Assembly: GCF_900102925.1 (NCBI RefSeq)
Contig: NZ_FNKI01000002.1
Span: 372,001-436,000, forward strand
Source of the DNA: Flagellimonas zhangzhouensis
GTDB taxonomy: Bacteria; Bacteroidota; Bacteroidia; Flavobacteriales; Flavobacteriaceae
Direction of reading: 5' to 3'
Length of the DNA: 64,000 bases
Position numbers and translations under genes: made by a program. Every line of letters begins with the position of its first letter. The stretch's first letter is position 1. This document shows positions 33,711 through 42,882 of this stretch, piece after piece. The notes under the pieces are model-generated. The model had not been told where the DNA came from. It did no database searches and saw nothing but the letters and a program-made list of their open reading frames with translations.

Positions 33711-35249
33711 TTACTCCATAGGTTCGGTCAATACAGCTATGCACGACATGATTCCCTCGAAGTAATTGCCAATTCGCAAATTCTCATTGGGGGCATGAAT
33801 GCTATTGTCTGGATTAGGGATTCGCAAAGCGACCCCAGGAACACCAAGCGTATTGATGAAAGGAGCAATGGGTTGTGAGCCCCCTGTAGTTCTCATGTTA
33901 ACAAATTGTTCATCAAAAAGTCGCTCCATGGCTCGGTTGAGCATCTTGCCCATGGAAGAATCAAAATCGGTACGGAAAGGCTTGGAACCCAATTTATAGG
34001 TGAACGAAGCCAGTTTGGGGAACTTACTTCGTTCCTCATCGGTCGGAATGGAATCCACCAAATGAAACCCTTGGTCAACGATATATTGTTTAAGGGAATC
34101 CATTAATTTTCTGCCATCTGATTCTGGAACCAATCGCATATCAATTTCAGCAATGACTTCGGATGGAATAATTGTTCTCACTTCTTTGCCCACCCAAGCC
34201 GATTTTAAACCTCGAATGTTCAAAGAGGGATATTGCAAGGCTTCTTGATAGGTGGCCCCAACTTTATCGGGTGCGGCAATACCTAAACTAGAAGTAATGG
34301 TGTCCATGTTCTCAGGAACTTGGTTCAATTTTTTCTTCTCGCTTTCGGATAAAGATATGCCATCATAAAACCCTGGAATTTGCACAATGCCCTCCTCATT
34401 TTTTAATGAACCCAACAGTCTGGAAGCCATAAAAATGGGGTTTGGGGAAAAGTTTCCGTATTGTCCACTATGCAAAGATCGTTTCGCCCCAAAAATGGTC
34501 AAGGTGGCTGAGGCCATCCCTCTTGCACCATAGGTCAAGGTGGGAAGGTTGGATAAGTGACGGGTTCCATCCATAATCAGGATTCCATCAGCGGCCAATA
34601 ATTCACTGTGCTTTTGAACCACTTCGGGAAGATCGGGTGAACCCAATTCCTCCTGAAAATCCATAATGACCTTGATGTTGTATTCTGGAGTCTTGCCCAA
34701 TTTTTCCATGATGCGCAGAGCGGAAATAAATGCCATGGATGGACCTTTGGAATCTGAAGCAGATCGCGCAAAAATGCGCCAATCCATATCCAAATCCGTT
34801 TTGTCCAAATTCGTGTTTAAGATTTCCCATTGTCCATCATCTGTTTTAGTTTTCAAAACTGGTAAATACGGACTAGGTTGATACCATTCCGTGGAGTCCA
34901 CAGGTTGCCCATCAATTTGACAGTAGAAGAGTAATGTCTTTGTTTTATTTGGATATTTTTTTTCTGCAAATAGCAAGGGAGCACCTTGCATTTCCAATCG
35001 TTGGGTTTGGAACCCGAGTTCAGAAAAAATATGTGTGCATGCCTCAAGATTGGCTTCTATTTGTTCTGGGTAATTCCCGTCGTTCGGAATGGTTAAAAAA
35101 TCCAATAGACTTTTTACGGAACTCTTGAACTCTTTTTGAGTAGCCTTTTCAATTTGTTTTTTACTGAGTTTCTGGCCTTGGACGCCCAAAGCAATAAAAA
35201 GGGTCAGAAAAAAGGTTAGGTAAAGGTTGGTCGGTTGTGTTGGTTTCAT
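33711..35249 (-). CDS. Exported M20 family metallopeptidase
   Basis: The 512-residue zinc dipeptidase or carboxypeptidase has a signal peptide (NLYLTFFLTLFIALGVQGQ). M20 motifs include LLFYCQIDGQPVDS (metal His replaced by Gln in the usual HxDxxP context), ARSASDSKGPSMAFI (bridging Asp), MDFQEELGSPDLP (catalytic Glu-Glu) and MDGTRHL. The lid domain contains SLHSGQYGNFSPNP. The late TGGSQPIAPFINTLGVPG is also conserved. Overlap with uvrB is 4 bases (35246-35249), so it is translated from the uvrB transcript. A periplasmic peptide-degrading role is inferred. Confidence 0.92.
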   Translation of the reverse strand: MKPTQPTNLYLTFFLTLFIALGVQGQKLSKKQIEKATQKEFKSSVKSLLDFLTIPNDGNYPEQIEANLEACTHIFSELGFQTQRLEMQGAPLLFAEKKYPNKTKTLLFYCQIDGQPVDSTEWYQPSPYLPVLKTKTDDGQWEILNTNLDKTDLDMDWRIFARSASDSKGPSMAFISALRIMEKLGKTPEYNIKVIMDFQEELGSPDLPEVVQKHSELLAADGILIMDGTRHLSNLPTLTYGARGMASATLTIFGAKRSLHSGQYGNFSPNPIFMASRLLGSLKNEEGIVQIPGFYDGISLSESEKKKLNQVPENMDTITSSLGIAAPDKVGATYQEALQYPSLNIRGLKSAWVGKEVRTIIPSEVIAEIDMRLVPESDGRKLMDSLKQYIVDQGFHLVDSIPTDEERSKFPKLASFTYKLGSKPFRTDFDSSMGKMLNRAMERLFDEQFVNMRTTGGSQPIAPFINTLGVPGVALRIPNPDNSIHAPNENLRIGNYFEGIMSCIAVLTEPME

Positions 35250-37231
35250 GATTCTTGAAGCGACTTGATTTCGTCTCGTAGTTTGGCCGCTTCCATAAAA
35301 TTAAGATCTTTTGCTGCTTTTTCCATAGCTTTTCTTTTATCACGGATCAATTTTTCTTTTTGGTCTTGCGTCAAATAGGCCAAATCGGGTTCTGCAGCGC
35401 GTAATTCTTCTTTTTCAAAATGGTAAGTGGATACGGAATTTTTAGCAAGGACACTGTCCAAACTTTTGTTCAATGCTTTTGGAGTGATGTTGTGCTCCTT
35501 GTTGTAGCTCATTTGTTTTTCCCTGCGGTAATTGGTCTCATCGATGGTTTTTTGCATACTATCTGTAATTTTATCCGCATACATAATAGCCTTTCCGTTT
35601 AGGTTACGGGCAGCTCGACCTACCGTTTGCGTTAGGGAACGGTTACTTCTCAAAAATCCCTCTTTGTCTGCATCCAAAATGGCAACCAAGGATACTTCGG
35701 GCAAATCCAATCCCTCACGTAAAAGGTTTACCCCGATCAATACATCAAACAAACCTTTTCGTAGGTCTTGCATGATTTCTACGCGTTCCAGAGTATCCAC
35801 ATCACTATGAATGTAACGACAACGAACATTGATGCGACTCAGGTACTTGGTGAGTTCTTCTGCCATTCTTTTGGTCAATGTGGTCACTAGGGTTCTCTCA
35901 TCCAATTCAACGCGTTGTTGAATTTCTTCTACCAAATCATCAATCTGATTTTCACTGGGCCTTACCTCAATAATAGGATCTAACAAACCTGTGGGGCGAA
36001 TAATTTGCTCCACATATACCCCTTGGCTCAACTCCAATTCGTAATCCGCTGGTGTTGCACTCACATACAACACTTGATTTTGCAGCAATTCAAACTCCTC
36101 AAATTTTAAAGGGCGGTTGTCCATCGCGGCAGGCAAACGAAAACCATATTCCACCAAATTTTCCTTTCGGGAGCGGTCGCCACCGTACATGGCATGCACT
36201 TGTGGAATGGTCACATGGCTTTCATCAATCACCATTAGAAAATCATCAGGGAAGTAATCCAACAAACAGAAAGGTCTGGTGCCAGGCTCTCGGCCATCCA
36301 AGTAGCGGGAATAGTTTTCAATTCCTGAACAATACCCCAATTCGCGAATCATTTCCAAATCAAAATTCGTACGTTCCTCCAAACGTTTGGCCTCCAAGGG
36401 TCGTCCTATTTCTTTGAAATAGTCGATTTGTTTTACCAAATCGTCCTGAATATCTCGAATAGCATTTTGTAAGACATCAGGAGAGGTCACGAACATATTC
36501 GCTGGGTATATGTTCAAGGAGTCATATACCTCGATGACATTATTGTTAAATGGGTCTAGTGCTTCAATTTCTTCGATTTCATCCCCAAAAAAGTGAATCC
36601 GAAAGGCATGGTCTGCATAGCCAGGGAAAACATCCACCACATCACCTTTTACTCGAAAGTTCCCATTTCGAAAATCGGCAGTGGTCCGAGCATAGAGACT
36701 TTGCACCAATTGCTTCAAAAATTTGGTGCGGGAAATCACCTGATCGCGATGAATGGTAATCACATTCTTTTGAAATTCCACAGGGTTTCCAATACCATAC
36801 AAACATGAAACCGATGCAACCACCAGCACATCCCTTCGTCCTGAAAGTAAGGAAGAGGTGGCACTCAAACGCAACTTTTCAATATCCTCGTTGATGGAGA
36901 GGTCTTTTTCAATATAAAGTCCGCTTGTGGGAATATAGGCTTCAGGCTGGTAATAATCGTAGTAGGATACAAAATATTCGACCGCGTTGTTTGGAAAAAA
37001 TTGTTTGAACTCCGAATACAATTGAGCTGCCAAGGTTTTGTTATGCGCCAAAACCAAGGTGGGGCGTTGCACAGATTCCACCACATTGGCCACGGTAAAG
37101 GTTTTCCCAGAACCCGTAACACCCAATAAAGTTTGATGCGAGACATCACCCTCAATGCCCTCAACCAATTGTTTAATGGCTTCTGGTTGGTCGCCAGTAG
37201 GTTCGAAGTTGGAAACAATCTGAAATTTCAT
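35246..37231 (-). CDS. uvrB: Excinuclease ABC subunit UvrB
   Basis: UvrB verifies DNA damage in nucleotide-excision repair with UvrA and UvrC. The 661-residue protein starts FEPTGDQPEAIKQL and has Walker A GVTGSGKTFTVANV, the damage-probing beta-hairpin YYDYYQPEAYIP, helicase motif DESHVT, motif VI QTVGRAARN, and a C-terminal UVR domain (AAKDLNFMEAAKLRDEIKSL). Length is standard. An M20 peptidase gene overlaps its 3' end, an unusual operon partner. Confidence 0.98.
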   Translation of the reverse strand: MKFQIVSNFEPTGDQPEAIKQLVEGIEGDVSHQTLLGVTGSGKTFTVANVVESVQRPTLVLAHNKTLAAQLYSEFKQFFPNNAVEYFVSYYDYYQPEAYIPTSGLYIEKDLSINEDIEKLRLSATSSLLSGRRDVLVVASVSCLYGIGNPVEFQKNVITIHRDQVISRTKFLKQLVQSLYARTTADFRNGNFRVKGDVVDVFPGYADHAFRIHFFGDEIEEIEALDPFNNNVIEVYDSLNIYPANMFVTSPDVLQNAIRDIQDDLVKQIDYFKEIGRPLEAKRLEERTNFDLEMIRELGYCSGIENYSRYLDGREPGTRPFCLLDYFPDDFLMVIDESHVTIPQVHAMYGGDRSRKENLVEYGFRLPAAMDNRPLKFEEFELLQNQVLYVSATPADYELELSQGVYVEQIIRPTGLLDPIIEVRPSENQIDDLVEEIQQRVELDERTLVTTLTKRMAEELTKYLSRINVRCRYIHSDVDTLERVEIMQDLRKGLFDVLIGVNLLREGLDLPEVSLVAILDADKEGFLRSNRSLTQTVGRAARNLNGKAIMYADKITDSMQKTIDETNYRREKQMSYNKEHNITPKALNKSLDSVLAKNSVSTYHFEKEELRAAEPDLAYLTQDQKEKLIRDKRKAMEKAAKDLNFMEAAKLRDEIKSLQES

Positions 37232-37299
37232 AGCGTAAAAATAGTAAAGGATAGCCTAAGGAACACAGGTCTTTAGGATAACTTTTAGCTATTCGCAAC

Positions 37300-38133
37300 C
37301 TACAAATCCCGCTTCTTTAATAAGGCGTAAGACAAATAGATGAAGAGAGCGGTCCAAAAGATGACTATTAGATACTCGTACCAATAGGTGTGGTAGTCAA
37401 AGCGAAGATTTTCACCAATCTGGTCGCCGATGGTCTGTACAGCCGACAAACGGCTGAAGGGTTCTTTGATCATATTGGACATGGATTCCAATGGAAATAG
37501 GCTCTTCACTTTTTTGGCGGCATCCCAGCTCATCATTTTCCAGCCCATAAGACCGAAAGCCAATTGCTCCAAAATGGTCCAGATGATCAAAAATCCTAAA
37601 GCAAAAGCGGAACGCTTCACCAAAATGCCCAAAAAGAGACAGAAAGCAAAGAAAGCTACCAACTTAAAGAAAAAGGCCACCAAAAATCCCAGGTCTGAAA
37701 ATATGATGGAGATTTCGTTGTAATCGGAATAGGCCAGTCCAAGAATCATGGACACCACGAAAACAAATACGGTAGAAATCGCCGCAAAAGAAACTACGGT
37801 CAGCACTTTGGAAAGAATGAATTCTTTCTTGGATAACCCATCAATCAGGTTTTGTTTGATGGTTTTATTGCTGTATTCGTTCGACATCATGGAAACGATC
37901 ACAATGGCCAAAAACAATTTGAACAAGGCTGTGACAAAGCTGTTAAAGTGCCAGATGTAAGGGAAATTAAAGATTCCTTGGTCGGCCAAATGAAACTGGA
38001 CAGGTCCAATATCAAATTTAATGGCGGCGACCAATGCGATAGAGGTCAATAGCACAAAATAAGAGATGATGAGCACCTTGCTTGCCCTATTGTTCCACAG
38101 TTTTATAAATTCTATTTGAAGTAGACGTAACAT
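37300..38133 (-). CDS. ABC-2 type transporter permease
   Basis: The 277-residue inner-membrane protein has about six hydrophobic helices. An N-terminal cytoplasmic start (LRLLQIEFIKLWNNRASKVLI) typical of ABC-2 permeases of the NatB/BcrB type precedes the first. The second loop holds MMSNEYSNKTIKQNLIDGLSKKEFILSK, the coupling-helix region. It is 11 bases downstream of its cognate ATPase gene. Substrate is unknown; exporters of this type often carry peptides, lipids or antibiotics. Confidence 0.93.
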   Translation of the reverse strand: MLRLLQIEFIKLWNNRASKVLIISYFVLLTSIALVAAIKFDIGPVQFHLADQGIFNFPYIWHFNSFVTALFKLFLAIVIVSMMSNEYSNKTIKQNLIDGLSKKEFILSKVLTVVSFAAISTVFVFVVSMILGLAYSDYNEISIIFSDLGFLVAFFFKLVAFFAFCLFLGILVKRSAFALGFLIIWTILEQLAFGLMGWKMMSWDAAKKVKSLFPLESMSNMIKEPFSRLSAVQTIGDQIGENLRFDYHTYWYEYLIVIFWTALFIYLSYALLKKRDL

Positions 38134-38144
38134 TCGTTTTTTGA

Positions 38145-39041
38145 TTAGTTGTTGTTGGTCAGGGTTAAAAATTGTTCTTCAAGGCTTTCTTTTCGTTTTA
38201 CCAAATGGGATAAAACAATACCTTTTTCAAACAGCATTTTGTTCAAGGTTTCGGCATCCATTTCCTCTTTGAGATAGGCTGTTAACGTACCATTGAAGTT
38301 TTCCAGCTTTCCAAAACTGGCATTCTTTTCCAGTAAACTGATAAGTTGCTCCATGTTGTTGGTGCGCAATTCAAAAAAGCCATGACTGGCCAACATGCTA
38401 TCCACAGGGCCTGAATATAAATTCACCCCTTTGCGAAGAATCACGACATGGGAACACACTTTTTCCACTTCATCCAACAAGTGGGAAGCCAACAAAATGG
38501 TGGTGCCTTGCCCAGCAATAGTTTTAATGATCTCTCGGATTTGATGGATTCCCTGCGGGTCCAAACCGTTGGTGGGTTCATCCAAAATAAGGATCTCTGG
38601 GTCGTTGAGTAGGGCAGAGGCAATGGCCAAACGCTGTTTCATCCCCAACGAATAAGTTTTAAACTTGCTGTTTCTGCGGTCCCAAAGTCCCACCAATTCC
38701 AATTTCTCTTGAATCTTGGTTTCGGGCACTTCTTTAATCTTGCACACCAATTTTAAGTTTTGAATGGCCGTCATGTACGGGTAAAAGTTAGGTCGCTCAA
38801 TAATGGCACCCACTTTTTTGAGGGCTTGGTGGGTAGAAGTAGTGCCGTCGAACCAACTAAATTCACCAGAAGTTCGGTTCACAACGTTCAAAATAATGCC
38901 CAGCGTAGTGGACTTACCACTACCATTAGGTCCCAAAATACCATAAACATTTCCCTTTTCAATGGTAAAGGAAAGGTCGTTTACGGCAGTGAGGTAACCA
39001 AATTTTTTAGTGAGATGGTTTACGGTCAATATTGTTTCCAA
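38145..39041 (-). CDS. ABC transporter ATP-binding protein (ABC-2 exporter)
   Basis: The 298-residue ATPase has Walker A GPNGSGKST, signature YSLGMKQRLAIASALL, Walker B LILDEPTNGLDPQ and the H-loop in LLASHLLDEVEKV. A C-terminal accessory domain (about 215-298) follows. It belongs to the CcmA/NatA-type importer/exporter ATPases that pair with single ABC-2 permeases. The next gene (37300-38133) encodes that permease, so together they form a two-gene exporter. Confidence 0.95.
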   Translation of the reverse strand: METILTVNHLTKKFGYLTAVNDLSFTIEKGNVYGILGPNGSGKSTTLGIILNVVNRTSGEFSWFDGTTSTHQALKKVGAIIERPNFYPYMTAIQNLKLVCKIKEVPETKIQEKLELVGLWDRRNSKFKTYSLGMKQRLAIASALLNDPEILILDEPTNGLDPQGIHQIREIIKTIAGQGTTILLASHLLDEVEKVCSHVVILRKGVNLYSGPVDSMLASHGFFELRTNNMEQLISLLEKNASFGKLENFNGTLTAYLKEEMDAETLNKMLFEKGIVLSHLVKRKESLEEQFLTLTNNN

Positions 39042-39119
39042 GAGATGCTATCGTTTTTTGAATGGTTTATACTAACTTGACGATGTTTATCAAGATTTGT
39101 TACAAAATAATCAAATACA

Positions 39120-40196
39120 ATGTCCGAAGAAAAATTGATGTCGAAAAAGAAACCAGCTTATCCGATTAGTAAGGAGCTGGATGAATATTTGGATTATTAT
39201 AACCGAAAAATCGAGATTCCCATTCACTACGAAGACTTGTTACGGTTTTCAGGAAGTGTTGCCGTGTATGATGCCAATGACGAGGATACCCTTTGGGTGC
39301 GGGTGTATTATCCCGAATTTGACAGGGATGAAATCGACTTGGCATTAAAAAGGGTCTATTCGATTTTCGTATCGGATGGTAGTGATTCCATTTTGCAATA
39401 TTTAAATGTTGATTATGTGGACTATTGCACCTTTGGGAACTCAAAACCCTTTCGCATCAAAGTGCGTAACATTTTGAACGATAACTACACCTTACTATAT
39501 GTGAAAAAAACGGATGCATCCCGTGTGTACGGTTTGGAATTGGAGCATATGCTTTCGCCCTACAATCTCAACTTTGTGATATATGAAAACACCTTGATTG
39601 AGGAGCATATTGTTGGGATTCCTGGGGATTTGTTCATAAAAAATAATCTGCCTGAATGTTCTTCTTTTGATAAAGCGCAAATTGCAAAGGAGTTTGTCAA
39701 GTTCAACGAGCGTTGTATGATCCGACTTTTGGGCGATATGCGTTCGTACAATTATGTGGTGGTGCCTACCCACGATTTTGATAGTGTGGTATATAAAATC
39801 AGGGCCATTGATTTTGATCAACAATGTTATGAGGGCAAACTCAAAGTGTATCGTCCGCAGTTTTTTAAGGAAAACAATGTGATGGTCGATTTAGTGCAAA
39901 ATAAACTTACCATCAATTCGGTGGAACAGTACATTTTGGAGGAGCGATCTATCATCGCAAAAAGAATCTTGAGCTGGGGCAGAAGATTAAAGTTGTTGCT
40001 TGAAATTTGCAGAAAGGACAAAATTTCTACCCCTGAGAACACGGAAATGCTCAAAACTCAGTTGCAGGAACTAACGGGTGACATCAAATTTAGGGATAGC
40101 AAGAATATGGGCGAAGTATTGACCTATGCCCTTGACTTTGTAAAGCGAAACTACGAGGATGTAAGTATGAAACAGATTATAGAAAAGAAGTTCTAA
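39120..40196 (+). CDS. Conserved cytoplasmic protein of unknown function
   Basis: The 358-residue soluble protein has no signal peptide or membrane helix. An N-terminal part (about 20-110) mixes strands and helices (LLRFSGSVAVYDANDEDTLWVRVYYPEFDRDEIDLALKRVY). A central part contains IDFDQQCYEGKLKVYRPQFF. A helical C-terminus (EQYILEERSIIAKRILSWGRRLKLLL) ends the protein. I do not recognise a family. The stop overlaps the convergent NdpA-type gene by 4 bases. Good coding quality and a clear ATG make it a real gene. Confidence 0.88.
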   Translation: MSEEKLMSKKKPAYPISKELDEYLDYYNRKIEIPIHYEDLLRFSGSVAVYDANDEDTLWVRVYYPEFDRDEIDLALKRVYSIFVSDGSDSILQYLNVDYVDYCTFGNSKPFRIKVRNILNDNYTLLYVKKTDASRVYGLELEHMLSPYNLNFVIYENTLIEEHIVGIPGDLFIKNNLPECSSFDKAQIAKEFVKFNERCMIRLLGDMRSYNYVVVPTHDFDSVVYKIRAIDFDQQCYEGKLKVYRPQFFKENNVMVDLVQNKLTINSVEQYILEERSIIAKRILSWGRRLKLLLEICRKDKISTPENTEMLKTQLQELTGDIKFRDSKNMGEVLTYALDFVKRNYEDVSMKQIIEKKF

Positions 40197-41251
40197 CTCT
40201 TCTGCTCTTTGTTGAAATACACCAAATAATAGTACATCTGACGCTCTTCGTCCCAACCTTTTTCCACAAATTTTTCTGCGGATTCTGGATTGATGAAATC
40301 CATTTTAATCTGAATATTGGTGTCCAAGTTGATCACGTTTTTTATTTTCCTACGTGCATCACTCACGGCTTTGTTCGCAATATCAAAATTGGAAACATCC
40401 TCAATACTGTATTTGGGTCCTTTTTCAACTTTATAATGTTTAAACTCAGGAATCAAATCAGGGTTTTCCATGACTTCATTTAAAAATGAAGTTTCCTCGA
40501 AGTTGTCGTTCTTGGCAAAGTGGTTCACCGCACGGTTCATGAACAACACCTCTTGTTGTTTGTCCTCGGCGGGTAAAACCACATCTTTTGCAAAATTTTG
40601 ACAGAACTTCAAGTAGTTTTTGGTGTAGAAATTCTCATCGGTCAAGGGAACAAGTCCCAAAAAGTTTTCTACCCAATATTTGGCATCGTAGCGGTTGCTG
40701 TCCACCGATAATACTTTGTATCCCTCCTCTTTATCCATATTGAACACCACACAGCCCTTATCCAATTTGTTGATGTTGATTCCTTGGCGAATCAAGATTT
40801 CGAGGTTGTTTTCCTGTTCTTGAAACTGGAGAAAATCGTGTTTCAATTCGCTTTTGAAAATACCTACGGCATCGGTCTTTTGGTTGTCGATGACCATTTC
40901 CGAAAAATGAACCACATACACTTCGCCACTTTTTATGTGAGGGTGGTTCGATTGCTCGAACAAATGCGTGGTTATCGTCTTTGAAATTTCATGCTGGTCT
41001 GCAGGGTTTTCAAAAATCCCAGAAACAGCTTTGAAAATTTCATTGAACTCCACATCTACATCGTTTCCAAATCGGTAGTAGTTCTCTTCTTTTTCACGGA
41101 AAGGCTTAAAGAAATATTCTTTCAACAAACCAGCCATTTCATCGTTCAACGAAAAAGGTTCAGAAGATAAAAAAGCGGCTTCGTTTTTACTTTTATTGCC
41201 TACGCGATGAAGCGAAATACTTTCAATCTGGGCGTTGTATAGGTTAATCAT
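40193..41251 (-). CDS. NdpA/YejK-type nucleoid-associated protein
   Basis: The 352-residue protein matches the 37-kDa nucleoid-associated family: LLKEYFFKPFREKEENYYRF near residue 45, EVYVVHFSEMVIDNQKTDAVGIFKSE, LDKGCVVFNMDKEEGYKVLSVD, YDAKYWVENFLGLVPLTDENFYTKNYLKFCQNF and a C-terminal NLDTNIQIKMDF. YejK in E. coli associates with the nucleoid, but the mechanism is poorly defined. The gene lies 70 bases before a pRiA4b ORF-3-like gene on the same strand. Confidence 0.92.
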   Translation of the reverse strand: MINLYNAQIESISLHRVGNKSKNEAAFLSSEPFSLNDEMAGLLKEYFFKPFREKEENYYRFGNDVDVEFNEIFKAVSGIFENPADQHEISKTITTHLFEQSNHPHIKSGEVYVVHFSEMVIDNQKTDAVGIFKSELKHDFLQFQEQENNLEILIRQGININKLDKGCVVFNMDKEEGYKVLSVDSNRYDAKYWVENFLGLVPLTDENFYTKNYLKFCQNFAKDVVLPAEDKQQEVLFMNRAVNHFAKNDNFEETSFLNEVMENPDLIPEFKHYKVEKGPKYSIEDVSNFDIANKAVSDARRKIKNVINLDTNIQIKMDFINPESAEKFVEKGWDEERQMYYYLVYFNKEQKS

Positions 41252-41321
41252 TTTTGGGCAAAGGGTTTATGGGTGAATGGTAAGGGGTTGTTAGGTAAAT
41301 GGTTTAGGGTGAAAGATAGGA

Positions 41322-41825
41322 TTAATTCCAGTTTTCATCAAAATCCATATCGTCGTAGCTGTCCAAAAGGTCGTCGTAATCGCCGTCTTCTTCTCTCTCT
41401 TCAGCTTCGAACTTTTTCTCTGGCGGGGCATCGGGCAGTTCTCCAAAACTGAACAATACATTTGGATAAATACGTCCATCTTCTTTTTCCACAATATCGG
41501 CAAGCTCCACAAAAAAGGTCCACATGCTGAAAAAATCATACACATAGATCAGTTTTGGGTTATTTTCGGTCATTACGTCCTCTAAAAAGGTCTCGTTCAT
41601 CAACCGAACATCCGAGCCGCTTTCGCTCATGTCAAAAAGAGCGATTTCCTCATCTTGGTTCCATTCCTCGTCACAAGTGTAAAAAGATGCCATTTCACTG
41701 CCCTCAAAACCAAAAGCTTGGGTAATGGCGTTATGGAAATCCTCCATAGTGGAGTTGTCTTCAATCTCGATATCCCTAAAGGTATCTTCCTCAGCATCAA
41801 GTATTATCCTGATTTTATAAATCAT
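41322..41825 (-). CDS. Plasmid pRiA4b ORF-3-like (TnpR/MM3350-type) protein
   Basis: The 167-residue protein has the pRiA4b ORF-3 fold start IYKIRIILDAEEDTFRDIEIEDNSTMEDFHNAITQAFGFEGSEMASFY, with WNQDEEIALFDMSESGS after it. YVYDFFSMWTFFVELADI follows, and the tail is rich in Asp/Glu (DLLDSYDDMDFDENWN). The family is found both on mobile elements and in chromosomes. No transposase is nearby, so this is a resident chromosomal copy. Function is unknown. A perfect TACCTTTG box precedes it. Confidence 0.92.
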   Translation of the reverse strand: MIYKIRIILDAEEDTFRDIEIEDNSTMEDFHNAITQAFGFEGSEMASFYTCDEEWNQDEEIALFDMSESGSDVRLMNETFLEDVMTENNPKLIYVYDFFSMWTFFVELADIVEKEDGRIYPNVLFSFGELPDAPPEKKFEAEEREEDGDYDDLLDSYDDMDFDENWN

Positions 41826-41847
41826 CCAAAAAATTTTAGAGTGGGCA

Positions 41848-41855
41848 CAAAGGTA
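41848..41855 (-). promoter_or_regulatory. -7 promoter element of the pRiA4b-ORF3-like gene
   Basis: TACCTTTG on the minus strand is an exact TAnnTTTG match, 22 bases upstream of the ATG at 41825. A degenerate TTTA at about -33 is 21 bases further upstream. Confidence 0.6.
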
Positions 41856-41868
41856 CGATAATTAGCCC

Positions 41869-42882
41869 TTATTTGGTAAATCTGTGTAGGGTAAACGTCA
41901 TGGCCGCCAATAGGAAAAATGCACCTATCTGATGCGCAATACCTAACCACAGTGGTACGGCGTAAATCAACGTTAAAACACCCAATAAAAACTGCACAAA
42001 TACTAAAGTAAATAGCGTTATCAATCCTTTTTCTTGCAAAGGAGTACGCTCCATTTTTCCAGTTTTGAACCAGATAAATGTGATGATTCCGACCACTACG
42101 TATGCTAGATATCTGTGCACAAACTGAACGCCACTTTTCCCTTCGTAAAAGTTTTTGATGAAAGGCTGTTGTTCAATATAGACGGTTTCGTGAATCAATT
42201 TTCCATCGCTCATCAAAGGCCAGTGGTTGTGAATAAACCCTGCATCCAAACCAGCTACAAAAGCACCCCAAACAATTTGAATCAACAATAGCACCAACCC
42301 AAATCGAATTAGATTTCGGATACCTGTATTGATTTCTTTTTTGGTGGGATAGATAAGGTCCAAAGCTACCCAAAGGCTATAGGCAAAAGTTAAAAATGCG
42401 GTGGTCAAGTGGGCTGCAAGTCTAAAGTGGGACACATCGGGACGGTCTACCAAACCACTTTTTACCATATACCATCCTAAAAAACCTTGAAATCCACCCA
42501 TAATGAGCAAAATCACACTTTTTTTAATGGTGGGTTTATCCAATTTCTTGGTGAACAGGAAAAACAAAAAGGGTAGGATGAAAACGATACCAATGAACCT
42601 GCCGATAAAGCGGTGCAACCATTCCCAAAAATAGATATCCTTAAAATCCTCTAGATCAAAATGACTGTTGAGCTTTTGGTACTCGGGATATTGTTGGTAC
42701 AATTCAAAGGCTTCTTGCCATGCCTCTTCGGTCATTGGGGGCAAGGTGCCATGAATTAATTTATAGTCCGAAATGGAAAGTCCCGAATGGGTAAGGCGGG
42801 TAATTCCCCCAACCAACACCATTACAAAAATGAGAAAACACCCCGTTAACAACCAATACACTACGTATTTGTTCTTTTTCAT
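41869..42882 (-). CDS. ctaA: Heme A synthase (CtaA/Cox15)
   Basis: The 337-residue inner-membrane enzyme hydroxylates the heme O methyl to make heme A for cytochrome oxidase. Eight predicted helices are arranged as two related four-helix bundles. Conserved histidines lie in THSGLSISDYK, FWEWLHRFIGRFIG, HFRLAAHLTTAF, VQFVHRYLAYVV and LGIAHQIGAFFLL. GGITRLTHSGLS is the family signature. It overlaps the CCA-adding enzyme gene by 4 bases (42879-42882). No ctaB or oxidase genes adjoin. Confidence 0.96.
   Translation of the reverse strand: MKKNKYVVYWLLTGCFLIFVMVLVGGITRLTHSGLSISDYKLIHGTLPPMTEEAWQEAFELYQQYPEYQKLNSHFDLEDFKDIYFWEWLHRFIGRFIGIVFILPFLFFLFTKKLDKPTIKKSVILLIMGGFQGFLGWYMVKSGLVDRPDVSHFRLAAHLTTAFLTFAYSLWVALDLIYPTKKEINTGIRNLIRFGLVLLLIQIVWGAFVAGLDAGFIHNHWPLMSDGKLIHETVYIEQQPFIKNFYEGKSGVQFVHRYLAYVVVGIITFIWFKTGKMERTPLQEKGLITLFTLVFVQFLLGVLTLIYAVPLWLGIAHQIGAFFLLAAMTFTLHRFTK

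Noticed and set aside
41322..41825. pRiA4b ORF-3-like gene as evidence of a mobile element.
   Set aside because: No transposase, terminal repeats or other mobile genes are nearby; the family also exists as resident chromosomal genes.
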